Below are positions 27,225-35,860 of a DNA stretch of 64,000 nucleotides, piece by piece. Source of the DNA: Clostridium niameyense (GTDB taxonomy: Bacteria; Bacillota; Clostridia; Clostridiales; Clostridiaceae); the NCBI RefSeq assembly GCF_001243045.1, contig NZ_LN849007.1:1516989-1580988 (forward strand), written 5' to 3'. Numbering within the stretch: the stretch's first letter is position 1; each line of letters begins with the position of its first letter. The position numbers and the translations under genes are program-made. Under the pieces are notes generated by a model. It did no database searches. It worked only from the letters and a program-made list of their open reading frames with translations, and was not told the origin of the DNA.

Positions 27225-28400
27225 TTAAATATCGTTTATAGCCTTTTCCATTTTCACTAGTGCTTTCTCTAATATGCCTCTTGGGCAAGCTATATTCATT
27301 CTTTCAAATCCTTCTCCTGCCTGTCCAAATATATATCCCTCATCAAAGGCTACTCCTACATCCTTAAGCATAAATTCCTTTAACTTATTTATATCCATAT
27401 TAAGGTCTCTACAATCTATCCATAATAAATATGTTCCTTCCGGTTCTATTACTTTAAGCTTAGGAATTTTTTCATTTATGAATTTTTTTACAAATTCTTT
27501 ATTTTCTTTTAAATAATCTAAAAGTTCATTTAACCACATTTCTCCATGGGTATATGCTGTTTCACAAGCTATATATCCAAACAAATTAAGACGATTTATC
27601 CCTAAGTTTTCTAATGTTAACTCATACTCTTTTTTTAACTTATCATTAGGTATTATAATATTAGAAGTTTGCAATCCTGCTAAATTAAAAGTTTTACTTG
27701 GTGCTGTACAAGTTATTGATGCATCTCTAAATTCCTGGGAAATAGATGCAAATGGAGTATGTTTATACTCTTTATAAACTAAATCTGAGTGAATTTCATC
27801 TGAAATAATTAGAACGTTATGTTTTATACAAAGTTCCCCAACTTTTATCAATTCTTCCTTCGTCCATACTCTTCCTGTAGGATTATGTGGACTACAGAGT
27901 ATCATTAATTTAACCCTAGAATCTGATAATTTAACATCTAAATCTTCAAAATCTATTTCATATCTATTACCATCAAACTTTAGAGGATTATCAACTATAT
28001 GACAACCATTATTTTCTATACACTTAAAAAATGGATAATATATAGGCTTTTGAATAACTACTTTATCACCTGGATGAGTAAAAGTTCTTATTAAGGCACT
28101 TACTGCCATTACTACTCCTGGACTTAAAGTAATCCATTCCTTTTTTATATTCCATCCATGACGATTTTTCATCCAATTTATTATAGCATCATAATAAGAA
28201 TCTGAATTACTAGAATATCCATAAATTCCATGCTTAGCCCTTTTTATTAAAGCTTCTGTAACTTCTGGAACAGTTTCAAAATCCATATCTGCAATCCACA
28301 TAGATATAACATCCTCATGACCTAATAGCTTCTTATTAAAATTCCACTTTATACAATTAGTTTTATCTCTTTTAACTATCTTATTAAAATCATATTTCAC
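27225..28400 (-). CDS. PatB/MalY-type pyridoxal-phosphate C-S lyase
   Basis: 391 residues, GTG start with GGGGGG seven bases upstream. Fold-type I aminotransferase-like enzyme of the MalY/PatB branch: WIADMDFETVPEVTEAL near the N-terminus, SPGVVMAVSALIRTFTHPGD, SPHNPTGRVWTKEEL, and the Schiff-base lysine in APSKTFNLAGLQTSN. Such enzymes cleave cystathionine or cysteine conjugates to pyruvate, ammonia and a thiol. As first gene of the operon with an amino-acid importer, it probably processes the imported sulfur compound. Confidence 0.88.
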   Translation of the reverse strand: MKYDFNKIVKRDKTNCIKWNFNKKLLGHEDVISMWIADMDFETVPEVTEALIKRAKHGIYGYSSNSDSYYDAIINWMKNRHGWNIKKEWITLSPGVVMAVSALIRTFTHPGDKVVIQKPIYYPFFKCIENNGCHIVDNPLKFDGNRYEIDFEDLDVKLSDSRVKLMILCSPHNPTGRVWTKEELIKVGELCIKHNVLIISDEIHSDLVYKEYKHTPFASISQEFRDASITCTAPSKTFNLAGLQTSNIIIPNDKLKKEYELTLENLGINRLNLFGYIACETAYTHGEMWLNELLDYLKENKEFVKKFINEKIPKLKVIEPEGTYLLWIDCRDLNMDINKLKEFMLKDVGVAFDEGYIFGQAGEGFERMNIACPRGILEKALVKMEKAINDI

Positions 28401-28509
28401 TATTATCCCCCCTAATATGTTTTAGATTTTAAGATTAAGTTTTTCATTTTTCTAGGCATTAGTACCAAATCTGTTAAACTTCGATAATTTAACCTTCATA
28501 TATAATAAC

Positions 28510-28552
28510 ATAAGCTCAATTATTAGTTAAATAATTAATAATTATAGCTTAT
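28510..28552. promoter_or_regulatory. Long imperfect inverted repeat upstream of the C-S lyase operon
   Basis: ATAAGCT plus AATTATTA pair with TAATAATT plus AGCTTAT across a 10-base centre, ~110 bases before the GTG start. There is no T-run, so an operator or leader hairpin is more likely than a terminator. The rest of the 287-base gap is AT-rich without a gene. No S-box or T-box was recognised. Confidence 0.35.
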
Positions 28553-28640
28553 CTATGAATTTATAATTTTTCCTTATACTTTAAGAGTTATAATATATAT
28601 CAAAAATTCTAAGTATAAATTTATATTGAAATATTAAAAT

Positions 28641-28673
28641 AAAAGTAATAAACTTAAAAAGCTTATTACTTTT
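28641..28673 (-). terminator. Terminator after the DUF2804 gene
   Basis: An 11-bp stem (AAAAGTAATAA/TTATTACTTTT) with a T-rich run on the minus strand, 15 bases after the stop codon. Confidence 0.65.
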
Positions 28674-28687
28674 ATTTTAATATTACT

Positions 28688-29728
28688 TTACCATTTAGCA
28701 TAATGCTCTTCTGCACAACCTCTTAAATCGTTTACATTGATAACATTCCCTTGTTGATCCTTTATGTATCCTGAAAATTCCCCAATCATTTGATGTACTT
28801 TAGAATTTAATATTATAGCATTTGTTTCTGCTAATCTATCATAAAAAGGTGTGAATTTTAAACTTACTTTATCAGAAGTTTCTGTAGTTATACTCCATGG
28901 TTTCATTAAATTATTTTCATCGTAATGATATATAACTTTTTCACTAATCTTTATTATCTTACCGTTTATAAATAAAGCATTTTCTGTAATCCCTGTTCCA
29001 TCTGTCCATTTTGCTCCTAAATTAAAACCTACAGTTCTACCATCCTGAATACCTGAAGCAGTAGCCCAATTCCACATTATTTTAAAAGGCCATACACCTC
29101 TACCAAAATCTAATCCTGCAAAACTATCATTTGTATGAAATATATACTTCTTATTATTTAATATTATTTGCCCTTCTACTGGAAGACAAGTTTGTTTTGA
29201 GGTGAATTGAAATTTACTTTTGCTCCAAGGTATTACTACATTTAAAGTTTCCTGTTCTTCATTATAGTGAACTTTAAAATTTGCAGTTAGATTTCTACCA
29301 TTAAAGTTTTTACATTCTGTTATTATATTCATTATTTTTTTATATTTATTCCACCTAAAAAATATATTCATTTTATTGTGATAAAATTCTGTAGTGTCTA
29401 ATACTTTATCTGGTAGAGAGCACCCTTTACCTAGAGGACAAATTAAAGTTTTTTCTATAAATTCCCCTGTATTAAAATCATAAAAATAAGCAAATACCAT
29501 CCCTAAGTAATCCACGTTAGATATAGTTACAGAAAATAAACAATCTTTATTAAGCATATACCAATAATTCCATTTCTTCTTCCTAAACTGATGATATTTT
29601 AGATTACAGTTTATTATAGGATTTCTGCTCCATCCTATACTTCTTGCTTGTAAATTTCCCCTATCATCACAAAGATTTGTAGCTTTAAACAACTCTCTTT
29701 CCTTAAAATAATCCCCGTTATTTTTCAT
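28688..29728 (-). CDS. DUF2804 family protein
   Basis: 346 residues, soluble and tryptophan/aromatic-rich. WSRNPIINCNLKYHQFRKKK and WNYWYMLNKDCLFSVTISN near the N-terminus and FAGLDFGRGVWPFKIMWNWA plus GRTVGFNLGAKWTDGTG in the middle are DUF2804 hallmarks. The C-terminal block VHQMIGEFSGYI is also typical. The family has a predicted beta-barrel-like fold related to lipocalin-type carotenoid synthases (AttH/CrtC-like), but no proven role. GGATGAGG precedes the ATG. It is a single-gene unit. Confidence 0.8.
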   Translation of the reverse strand: MKNNGDYFKERELFKATNLCDDRGNLQARSIGWSRNPIINCNLKYHQFRKKKWNYWYMLNKDCLFSVTISNVDYLGMVFAYFYDFNTGEFIEKTLICPLGKGCSLPDKVLDTTEFYHNKMNIFFRWNKYKKIMNIITECKNFNGRNLTANFKVHYNEEQETLNVVIPWSKSKFQFTSKQTCLPVEGQIILNNKKYIFHTNDSFAGLDFGRGVWPFKIMWNWATASGIQDGRTVGFNLGAKWTDGTGITENALFINGKIIKISEKVIYHYDENNLMKPWSITTETSDKVSLKFTPFYDRLAETNAIILNSKVHQMIGEFSGYIKDQQGNVINVNDLRGCAEEHYAKW

Positions 29729-29909
29729 AATCTTAACCTCATCCCCTAATATATTTATTAAAAAGAATAAGTATAGTATATATACTAATTTATTTGTAAA
29801 AATATATCATTTATTTCAATTATAACATTTATATCTTAAATTTAAAACACAGTAATATATAATATTTATTTTTATTATATACTACTGTATTTCTTAAATA
29901 ATTAGAACT

Positions 29910-30632
29910 TTATAACAACTTTTGTATAGGACTTGCAGGTCCTAGCAGATTTAATATATCTTTGTACGGAATTGGAATTTTAAATAATCCATAAGCATAT
30001 GGAGTATAAGTATAAACTTGGTAATAAATAACAAGTTCCGTAGGAGTTAAATAAAATTGTTGATTTTTATCAATACCTTTATATTCTTCTAATATAGGTA
30101 TATCATTTTGTTTTATATATTCTCTTACTTTATCTTCTAATATAGGTTTATAATTTATTCTTGTAGTAAACAAATCGTTAAAATTATAAACTTTTCCTGT
30201 ATCTAAATCTATAGTAATTGAAGAGTATGCTGTATATCCATGTGCTCCTCCTGTATAAGTATATATACCAAATAATATACTTAACAGTCCTCTTTTATTT
30301 AAAGGCATTTCATAAAACTCTATAACTTCTATAAAATTTACCTTTTCTGGAAGCAAAACTTGTTCCTTGAACAAATTAGAAACTTCATTTATTATTTTAT
30401 TATTTATAATTTTCTTTAAAGAATCATTTCTAATGTTTTCTACAAAGGGATAGGTTATTTTGAAGTTATCTGGTGATAATATTTGTTCATTAATTTTAGC
30501 TTTATTATATGTTTTTTTAGAATTTATAAAATTATTTTGCTTATATTTAATATCCATACTATCATATTTGTAAGAATCCATATTTTTATAATATCTATAG
30601 AATGGACAATAGTTATATGGGGAAAAGAACAT
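29910..30632 (-). CDS. DUF3298 (RsiV-like) domain protein
   Basis: 240 residues. There is no transmembrane segment or clear signal peptide: the tyrosine-rich N-terminus (MFFSPYNYCPFYRYYKNMDS) is unusual. A DUF4163-like stretch (ITYPFVENIRNDSLKKIINN) is followed by the DUF3298 core with GIYTYTGGAHGYTAYSSITI, DLDTGKVYNFNDLF and a final YYQVYTYTPYAYGLFKIPIP strand pair. The same domain forms the lysozyme-binding part of anti-sigma factor RsiV, but no sigma gene is near it. AAGGAG precedes the ATG. Function unknown. Confidence 0.75.
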   Translation of the reverse strand: MFFSPYNYCPFYRYYKNMDSYKYDSMDIKYKQNNFINSKKTYNKAKINEQILSPDNFKITYPFVENIRNDSLKKIINNKIINEVSNLFKEQVLLPEKVNFIEVIEFYEMPLNKRGLLSILFGIYTYTGGAHGYTAYSSITIDLDTGKVYNFNDLFTTRINYKPILEDKVREYIKQNDIPILEEYKGIDKNQQFYLTPTELVIYYQVYTYTPYAYGLFKIPIPYKDILNLLGPASPIQKLL

Positions 30633-30766
30633 AACAAATTCTCCTTATTATATTACTCTTATTATTATATGAAATTTTAAATTAAAAAGTGAATTTTTCC
30701 AGATAAATTTTAACTAAAATCGTGCTTTATTCATATTATATAAAAAGTAATTTATCAGGAGATTTT

Positions 30767-31216
30767 ATGAGAAAATTAAATCCCAAAAAATTGCATGTAG
30801 AATTTAGAGATAATGTTACAAAAACAGAACCTATCTTAGGAAGAAAATATACCCTAACACATTCAGACACTACTGGAGAATTGTTTTTAACTGTAGGTAT
30901 GAATTATGCATACAACAAAATTACCCTAACACGAGATGAAGTTTTAGTCACTTTTAAAAAAACAAATAATGGATATATGCTATTAGGAAATGTTTGTATA
31001 GATGGAGTTTATCCTTCTATTTATAAATCAAATTATAGACGTAATATATTTATGAAAGAATTACCTCTTGCTTTGGAATCTATAATTTATGGGGATAAAG
31101 AGTTTTTTAAAGCTCATAAAGATTTATATAATTCGCCTATATATATAATCTTTAATTCTATGTACCCTTGGATAAATAATACTTATTATTTTGGTACACC
31201 AAAACTATATAAATAA
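30767..31216 (+). CDS. Staygreen (SGR) family protein, Mg-dechelatase-like
   Basis: 149 residues from the ATG at 30767, which follows CAGGAG; an upstream in-frame ATG lacks a site. The staygreen core is clear: LNPKKLHVEFRDNVTKTEPI, RKYTLTHSDTTGELFLTVG, MKELPLALESIIYGDKEFF, then HKDLYNSPIYIIFNSMYP. Plant SGR removes Mg from chlorophyll a, and some bacterial homologues show the activity in vitro. This organism makes no chlorophyll as far as the window shows, so the native substrate is unknown. It is a single gene with a strong terminator. Confidence 0.85.
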   Translation: MRKLNPKKLHVEFRDNVTKTEPILGRKYTLTHSDTTGELFLTVGMNYAYNKITLTRDEVLVTFKKTNNGYMLLGNVCIDGVYPSIYKSNYRRNIFMKELPLALESIIYGDKEFFKAHKDLYNSPIYIIFNSMYPWINNTYYFGTPKLYK

Positions 31217-31241
31217 AAATCTATACCTTAAAATTATATAA

Positions 31242-31278
31242 AAAATAAGGAGATAAATAAAATTTATCTCCTTATTTT
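31242..31278. terminator. Terminator after the staygreen gene
   Basis: A ~16-bp stem (AAATAAGGAGATAAA and complement) followed by a T-run. It lies at the edge of the acquired bacitracin island. Confidence 0.75.
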
Positions 31279-31425
31279 TTAATCTTCTCTAAACTATGGG
31301 GGATATTTTAGAGGGATTCTTTTAGCTTTTAGCTTATTTATATTATAACCACTTTTTATTAATTTATTATTAAACTTTAAATAGAAATACCGATTATCCA
31401 CATAAACAATATATTTATCAGTAAC

Positions 31426-31800
31426 TCAACAACTAAAAAGCATTAATTTTACCACGAATTTACCACAAATGAATAAATAATTCTTGATATGACGATAAAA
31501 AACAAAGGGAGACTTCACTAAACTGTATATCTCCCTTTCTTCATCAACGCTCATACTGACTGCATAGCTCTCATGGTAAAAGGGACGCAAGCATAATTTA
31601 GATATATTTGTTCTGCTTTCTTTCATTTAATAATACTTGTAGCCTTCTTAAACCTCTATTTCTTCTGGAATAAAGATCTAACTATTTTACTTCTGACATA
31701 TCACAGAACAACAACTCACGTTTAGAAGGTGTAGTAAGCTGTCTCCTATGGTTTTTTATGGCACCTTTTATAACAATCATCATCAATGCTTAAAATTCTA
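31426..31800 (-). pseudogene. Decayed non-native sequence flanking the bcr island (left)
   Basis: A 66-residue minus-strand frame (31426-31626) and two fragments in another frame (LTTPSKRELLFCDMSEVK, then a stop, then RNRGLRRLQVLLNERKQ) look like scraps of protein-coding genes broken by stops and frameshifts. Base composition is closer to the bcr genes than to the host. I cannot name the family; remains of the mobile element that delivered the cassette are the likeliest explanation. The remaining bases out to 31930 show nothing else. Confidence 0.4.
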
Positions 31801-31929
31801 ATCTGATGATTTACTCCCTTTCTGCCGATAGCTGAAATATATAAGCATAAATATTCTATTTTCTTTTAATAGTAATACCATTTATACCATCCCTATGAAA
31901 ACAATATAAAGAGAGATTAATGACAAAAA

Positions 31930-31960
31930 AGCCCGTACAATCATAATGTTTGTACGAGCT
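31930..31960 (-). terminator. Terminator of the bcr operon
   Basis: An 11-bp hairpin with one mismatch (AGCTCGTACAA with TTGTACGGGCT on the minus strand) followed by six T, 40 bases after the bcrD stop. Confidence 0.75.
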
Positions 31961-32000
31961 AAAGAAATAGCATATTTAGTTAACAAGTGTTGTATATAAA

Positions 32001-32834
32001 CTATTGCATTAAAAACATGAGAAGCACAGTTATACCTAATACAATTCTATACCAACCAAATACCTTAAAATCACGTTTTTTAATAAAGCTCATTAGAAAT
32101 TTAATTACAAGGACAGACACTATAAATGCTACAATCATACCAATGACAAGTGTAAGCAGTTCCGTGCTTGTAAAGTTAACTCCAAATTTTAACAGCTTCA
32201 AGGCACTTGCCCCAAGCATGGTTGGTACAGCAAGAAAGAATGTAAATTCTGTTGCGGCTACCCTTGACACATTAAGCAGCAAAGCACCTATAATCGTCGC
32301 ACCTGACCGAGATGTTCCTGGAATTAGCGATAGCACTTGAAATGCTCCAATCATCAATGCTGTTTTATAGCTGATGTAAGAAAGTGTCATAGTTGCAGAA
32401 GTACGTTTTTTATTCCAATTTTCAACGATAATAAACAACACACCATAAAAAATTAACATTATTGCAATTACAATTGGCGTATGAAAATGAGCATCCAAAT
32501 AATCATCAAATAGAAATCCCATAATAGCTGACGGTACACAAGCTACCGCAACCTTAAACCACAGCGAAAAAGTATACTTTTTAACAATCGGTTGTGATTT
32601 ATCCTCAAATTGAAATGGAAACATTTTTCCCCAAAACATAACGACTACTGCAAGTATAGCTCCAAACTGAATAACAACAAAAAACATTTCCTTAAACGCT
32701 TCGCTCATATTAAGAGCAATAAACTCGTCCACAAGGAGCATATGACCTGTGCTGCTGATGGGCAACCATTCCGTAATTCCCTCTACAATCCCAAGAAATA
32801 TGACTTTTAAAATTTCAGCAAAATCAAGTAACAT
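32001..32834 (-). CDS. bcrD: Undecaprenyl-diphosphate phosphatase, bacitracin resistance (BcrD/UppP)
   Basis: 277 residues, eight or so helices. The two BacA/UppP motifs are intact: [15 protein letters not shown] and [10 protein letters not shown], which line the active site. The enzyme dephosphorylates undecaprenyl pyrophosphate, the lipid that bacitracin sequesters, and so raises resistance. It is the last gene of bcrA-bcrB-bcrD; its start overlaps the bcrB stop by one base. Codon use is visibly richer in G and C than the neighbouring clostridial genes, consistent with acquisition. Confidence 0.9.
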   Translation of the reverse strand: MLLDFAEILKVIFLGIVEGITEWLPISSTGHMLLVDEFIALNMSEAFKEMFFVVIQFGAILAVVVMFWGKMFPFQFEDKSQPIVKKYTFSLWFKVAVACVPSAIMGFLFDDYLDAHFHTPIVIAIMLIFYGVLFIIVENWNKKRTSATMTLSYISYKTALMIGAFQVLSLIPGTSRSGATIIGALLLNVSRVAATEFTFFLAVPTMLGASALKLLKFGVNFTSTELLTLVIGMIVAFIVSVLVIKFLMSFIKKRDFKVFGWYRIVLGITVLLMFLMQ

Positions 32835-33577
32835 TATTTCAAATCCTCCTTTTTAAAATAGTTAAATGTTAATAGAAATCCACCTAAAGATACAAATGCA
32901 ATGATTGCTAAAGGAATTGAGTAGCCTGTGCTTTGCATTTTTCCCTTTACCAAAAAGAATGTAGCTGTCCATGGATAAAACGCTCCAAATTTTTGATTAG
33001 AAAGTGCTACACTCCCCATAATACTAACCGCACAAGCAATCACAGGTGCAACAAATCCCTTTGTTTTATGGGCGATATAAGTAAATGGAGAAAACGTTAA
33101 AAACATAAGCATATTGCCAAGTAAAAACTTGAATAGCCATTCAATAGCAACAAATAAGTTATATTCCTCCATAACAAAAACGGCATGATATATTCCTAAT
33201 AAAGTGAATATGCCTACCCATGTTACAAAGGTGAGCATAACAATCCAAAGAAACAGAGTACAAAACTTACCAAGTAATAGTTTTGTTCTTGAAATCGGTA
33301 TTGGCAGTATAGTCTTAAATGTATTCTCTGTATACTCACGGCTAAATAAATAAGCAGTGATTACAACATAAATCATCATATTGGTTAACAGCATCATATA
33401 CGGCAAACTGTTATCATAGATGTTAGCCAATGTAAAAACACGTTCTGGATGCTGAAAGTGAGTTTGAAGGGCTTCAACTAACATCAGAAATGGTGTAGAC
33501 ATAACACCTAAAATGCTGATAAGTACCATTTTTGAATGTTTTAATTTTGATAATTCACATGAAATAAGATTAAGCAA
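32834..33577 (-). CDS. bcrB: Bacitracin ABC transporter permease (BcrB)
   Basis: 247 residues from a TTG at 33577 ([17 protein letters not shown]), which has GGGGG upstream and overlaps the bcrA stop by eight bases; a TTG five codons earlier is the alternative. Six hydrophobic helices of the ABC-2 permease type, with [20 protein letters not shown] being the usual cytoplasmic loop after the second helix. With BcrA it forms a transporter protecting against bacitracin. The tight overlap implies translational coupling. Confidence 0.85.
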   Translation of the reverse strand: MLNLISCELSKLKHSKMVLISILGVMSTPFLMLVEALQTHFQHPERVFTLANIYDNSLPYMMLLTNMMIYVVITAYLFSREYTENTFKTILPIPISRTKLLLGKFCTLFLWIVMLTFVTWVGIFTLLGIYHAVFVMEEYNLFVAIEWLFKFLLGNMLMFLTFSPFTYIAHKTKGFVAPVIACAVSIMGSVALSNQKFGAFYPWTATFFLVKGKMQSTGYSIPLAIIAFVSLGGFLLTFNYFKKEDLK

Positions 33578-34487
33578 TTCCGCTACCCCCAATCAATCCT
33601 GAAAAATAATCTTCCAAGTTTTCTTCGTCTGCACTTACACTTGTTACAAACAAACCATTTTCTACAAAAGTTTTGTTGATTTCCCCAGAGTTATGAGTAA
33701 AGTCATAGACTTTTATTGTATTGTCCTGTATTGAATAATCTGTAATCTGATAGTGATTTTCTAATATTTCTGCGGCAGCTTTTACGTCAGTTAACTCAAA
33801 TTTTATATATCTGCGATTGCGTTTGTGAAGTTCTGCCATGTCAACTTCCTCAATCAATCGCCCCTCATGCATAATACCGATAATATCTGCAATTTGTTCT
33901 ATCTCACTTAAAACATGACTTGAAATGAAAATGGTTGTACCTTTGCTGTGACTTAACTTAGAGAGAAGTGAGCGGATTTCAGAAATACCAATAGGGTCAA
34001 GTCCGTTTATTGGTTCATCCAGTATCAGTAATTCAGGTTCGTGCATAATCGATGCTGCAATACCAAGACGCTGCTTCATTCCCAAAGAATAGTCTGCAAA
34101 CACTTTGCTTGTTTCCTTATGTAATCCAACAATGCGAAGTGCCTCCTGCACCAAATTTTTATTGAGCTGTCCTCGCAATTTGGCAATAATTTTTAAGTTC
34201 TCCCACCCTGTCAAATTATTATAGAAACCTGGCGTTTCTATAATAGAACCTATTTTTCCGTAAAGGATATGGGCATGTTCTTTGTTACTTGTGCTAAATA
34301 ATCGAATTGCTCCTTCAGTCGGATAAACAAGCTGTAAGATCATTTTCATTGTAGTAGTTTTTCCTGCTCCGTTTCTACCTAGTAAACCGTAGATTTTACC
34401 TTTTGGCACGTGAATATTGACCTTATCAACAACGGTAGTAGTTCCATATTGTTTAGTAAGGTTTTCTGTTTCGATAATATATTCCAT
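33570..34487 (-). CDS. bcrA: Bacitracin ABC transporter ATPase (BcrA)
   Basis: 305 residues from the ATG at 34487 ([15 protein letters not shown]), preceded by AAAGGG; a longer frame reading into the promoter was rejected. Walker [17 protein letters not shown], signature [16 protein letters not shown] and Walker [14 protein letters not shown] are complete, followed by a ~90-residue C-terminal domain typical of BcrA-type exporters. It energises BcrB. A promoter and a BcrR-type operator lie immediately upstream. Confidence 0.9.
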   Translation of the reverse strand: MEYIIETENLTKQYGTTTVVDKVNIHVPKGKIYGLLGRNGAGKTTTMKMILQLVYPTEGAIRLFSTSNKEHAHILYGKIGSIIETPGFYNNLTGWENLKIIAKLRGQLNKNLVQEALRIVGLHKETSKVFADYSLGMKQRLGIAASIMHEPELLILDEPINGLDPIGISEIRSLLSKLSHSKGTTIFISSHVLSEIEQIADIIGIMHEGRLIEEVDMAELHKRNRRYIKFELTDVKAAAEILENHYQITDYSIQDNTIKVYDFTHNSGEINKTFVENGLFVTSVSADEENLEDYFSGLIGGSGIA

Positions 34488-34535
34488 AATTATCATCCCT
34501 TTCTGTGGGTCACTGTTTATACTTACCACGAATTT

Positions 34536-34564
34536 ATTATCTGTCCCCAAATAATAAAAACCAA
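34536..34564 (-). promoter_or_regulatory. bcrA promoter
   Basis: On the minus strand, TTGGTT (34559-34564), a 17-base spacer and GATAAT (34536-34541) lie about 50 bases before the bcrA start and 31 bases downstream of the BcrR-type operator, a fitting distance for activation. Confidence 0.55.
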
Positions 34565-34583
34565 GATATTTACCGTCACAATA

Positions 34584-34613
34584 AAAAAAAGCCCTGACAC
34601 TTATCGTGTCAGA
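34584..34613 (-). terminator. bcrR terminator containing a perfect BcrR operator pattern
   Basis: The hairpin CTGACAC-GATAA-GTGTCAG is followed by eight T on the minus strand, so it should terminate bcrR. The same bases (34596-34610) read GACA-N7-TGTC, the pattern reported for BcrR binding at the Enterococcus faecalis bcrA promoter. Terminator and operator thus coincide. Confidence 0.7.
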
Positions 34614-34642
34614 GCCTATTTTTCAAAGGTTTATAGGGTTTT

Positions 34643-35257
34643 TTATTTAACTTTGAATTCCTTTATCAACAAAAAAATTTTCATTATAAAAAACAAAAAT
34701 AAGAAAGCTGTAACATATGGTTCTTTGGCTGCACTAAAGAAAAAAACAGCTGCAATACTTAATGTGATAGATAATTTTGAAGCAATGCCACTCCATACCT
34801 CTTTATTAAAGTGAGTAAGGGTAAGCTTAGAAATACCAATTCCAATTATAGCAATAAAAGTACCCCAATAGATGATAAGATTCATCATGGTCGTTTCGGT
34901 AAATGAGAATAGATTGACCAAATAAATATAACCGTCTTCTGTTTTCCCATATAGTGGTAGAAAGATGAATATAATCGCCATTACATCCAATATCCCTATA
35001 AGAAGGCCATAAATCTTTTTAAGATTGGAGCTATTTTCTGTTTCAGCAAGGGCAACCACTTCTTCCCCTGACAATAGTTCATCTATTGAAACAGAAAAAA
35101 ATTTAGAAATACATTTTAATGACTCAATATTAGGATATCCTTTTCCGCTTTCCCATTTTGAAATTGCTGTTCTAGATACATATAATTGCTCAGCAAGCTG
35201 CTGTTGTGTTAAATTTTTTTGTGTCCTAAGCTGTTGCAATTTTTCGTTAAATTCCAC
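34643..35257 (-). CDS. bcrR: BcrR one-component membrane-bound bacitracin sensor/regulator
   Basis: 204 residues, the size of Enterococcus BcrR. An N-terminal XRE HTH (about 1-60: LRTQKNLTQQQLAEQLYVSR, then AISKWESGKGYPN) is followed by four membrane helices (~78-200). BcrR binds DNA from the membrane and activates bcrABD when it senses bacitracin; this is known in E. faecalis and inferred here from architecture and linkage. The gene is upstream of and co-oriented with bcrA. Composition again is GC-richer than the host. Confidence 0.88.
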   Translation of the reverse strand: MEFNEKLQQLRTQKNLTQQQLAEQLYVSRTAISKWESGKGYPNIESLKCISKFFSVSIDELLSGEEVVALAETENSSNLKKIYGLLIGILDVMAIIFIFLPLYGKTEDGYIYLVNLFSFTETTMMNLIIYWGTFIAIIGIGISKLTLTHFNKEVWSGIASKLSITLSIAAVFFFSAAKEPYVTAFLFLFFIMKIFLLIKEFKVK

Positions 35258-35815
35258 TCGTTTTTCTCCCCTCTCGCTGGCTTTTCAAACGTCTGTCATC
35301 GGCTTTTCTGTATCTTTTGGTATCATTCATATATGACTAAAACCATAAGTTTTCTTCACAAAGTTTTTATACTCGTCGCTCTGGAACATTCCATTTTGTC
35401 GCAACTTCTAATACTGATATTTATTCCATAGGATAGATATCCTATTGTGCTTGATTGTATTTATTATATACGGAAATAAGAATGATAGCAATAAACATTT
35501 CTCAATATAAAATGCTTATAGATTACCCTACAGCATTACGGAGCAAGTCCATTTTCATTTATCTTACGATCATCCAGTTATCTGTTTTATGTAGAGTCAA
35601 CTCATATAGTGAAATTTGTACTGTCTTTGTTCACCTTAGAAAGGCTGAAATGGTAAGTGTGATTGCGTAATAAATTTACCACTTTTGAAAGGCAAGATAT
35701 GAGTATTTATGATAAGAAACATGAAGTATCTACCGATAATAAAGACGCCCGCAAAGCCCACATAATAAGGCTTTGCTGACATATGAAAAGTTATAAAAAA
35801 ATAATGAAAAACTTA
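35258..35815. pseudogene. Decayed non-native sequence flanking the bcr island (right)
   Basis: No intact gene. Plus-strand scraps such as TEQVHFHLSYDHPVICF and a 26-codon frame at 35700-35780 (MSIYDKKHEVSTDNKDARKA onward, ending at a stop) suggest the beginnings and ends of broken accessory genes. The short plus-strand frame at 35455-35670 has no ribosome binding site. Composition matches the bcr genes. AATTTACCAC at 35673-35682 repeats a sequence at 31457-31466 on the other side of the cassette. Confidence 0.4.
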
Positions 35816-35830
35816 TTCTAAGTTTAAATG

Positions 35831-35857
35831 AATTAAAATAAAAAATTTATTTTAATT
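35831..35857 (-). terminator. Terminator after pyridoxamine kinase
   Basis: A perfect 12-bp AT-only stem (AATTAAAATAAA/TTTATTTTAATT) lies four bases beyond the kinase stop codon. Confidence 0.45.
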
Positions 35858-35860
35858 AAA

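Noticed and set aside
34410-34814. 134-codon plus-strand frame opposite bcrA/bcrR
   Set aside because: Runs antisense to two well-supported genes and through the terminator; composition is that of the opposite strand.
35455-35670. 71-codon plus-strand frame in the right flank of the bcr island
   Set aside because: No ribosome binding site, no recognisable domain; lies in decayed sequence.
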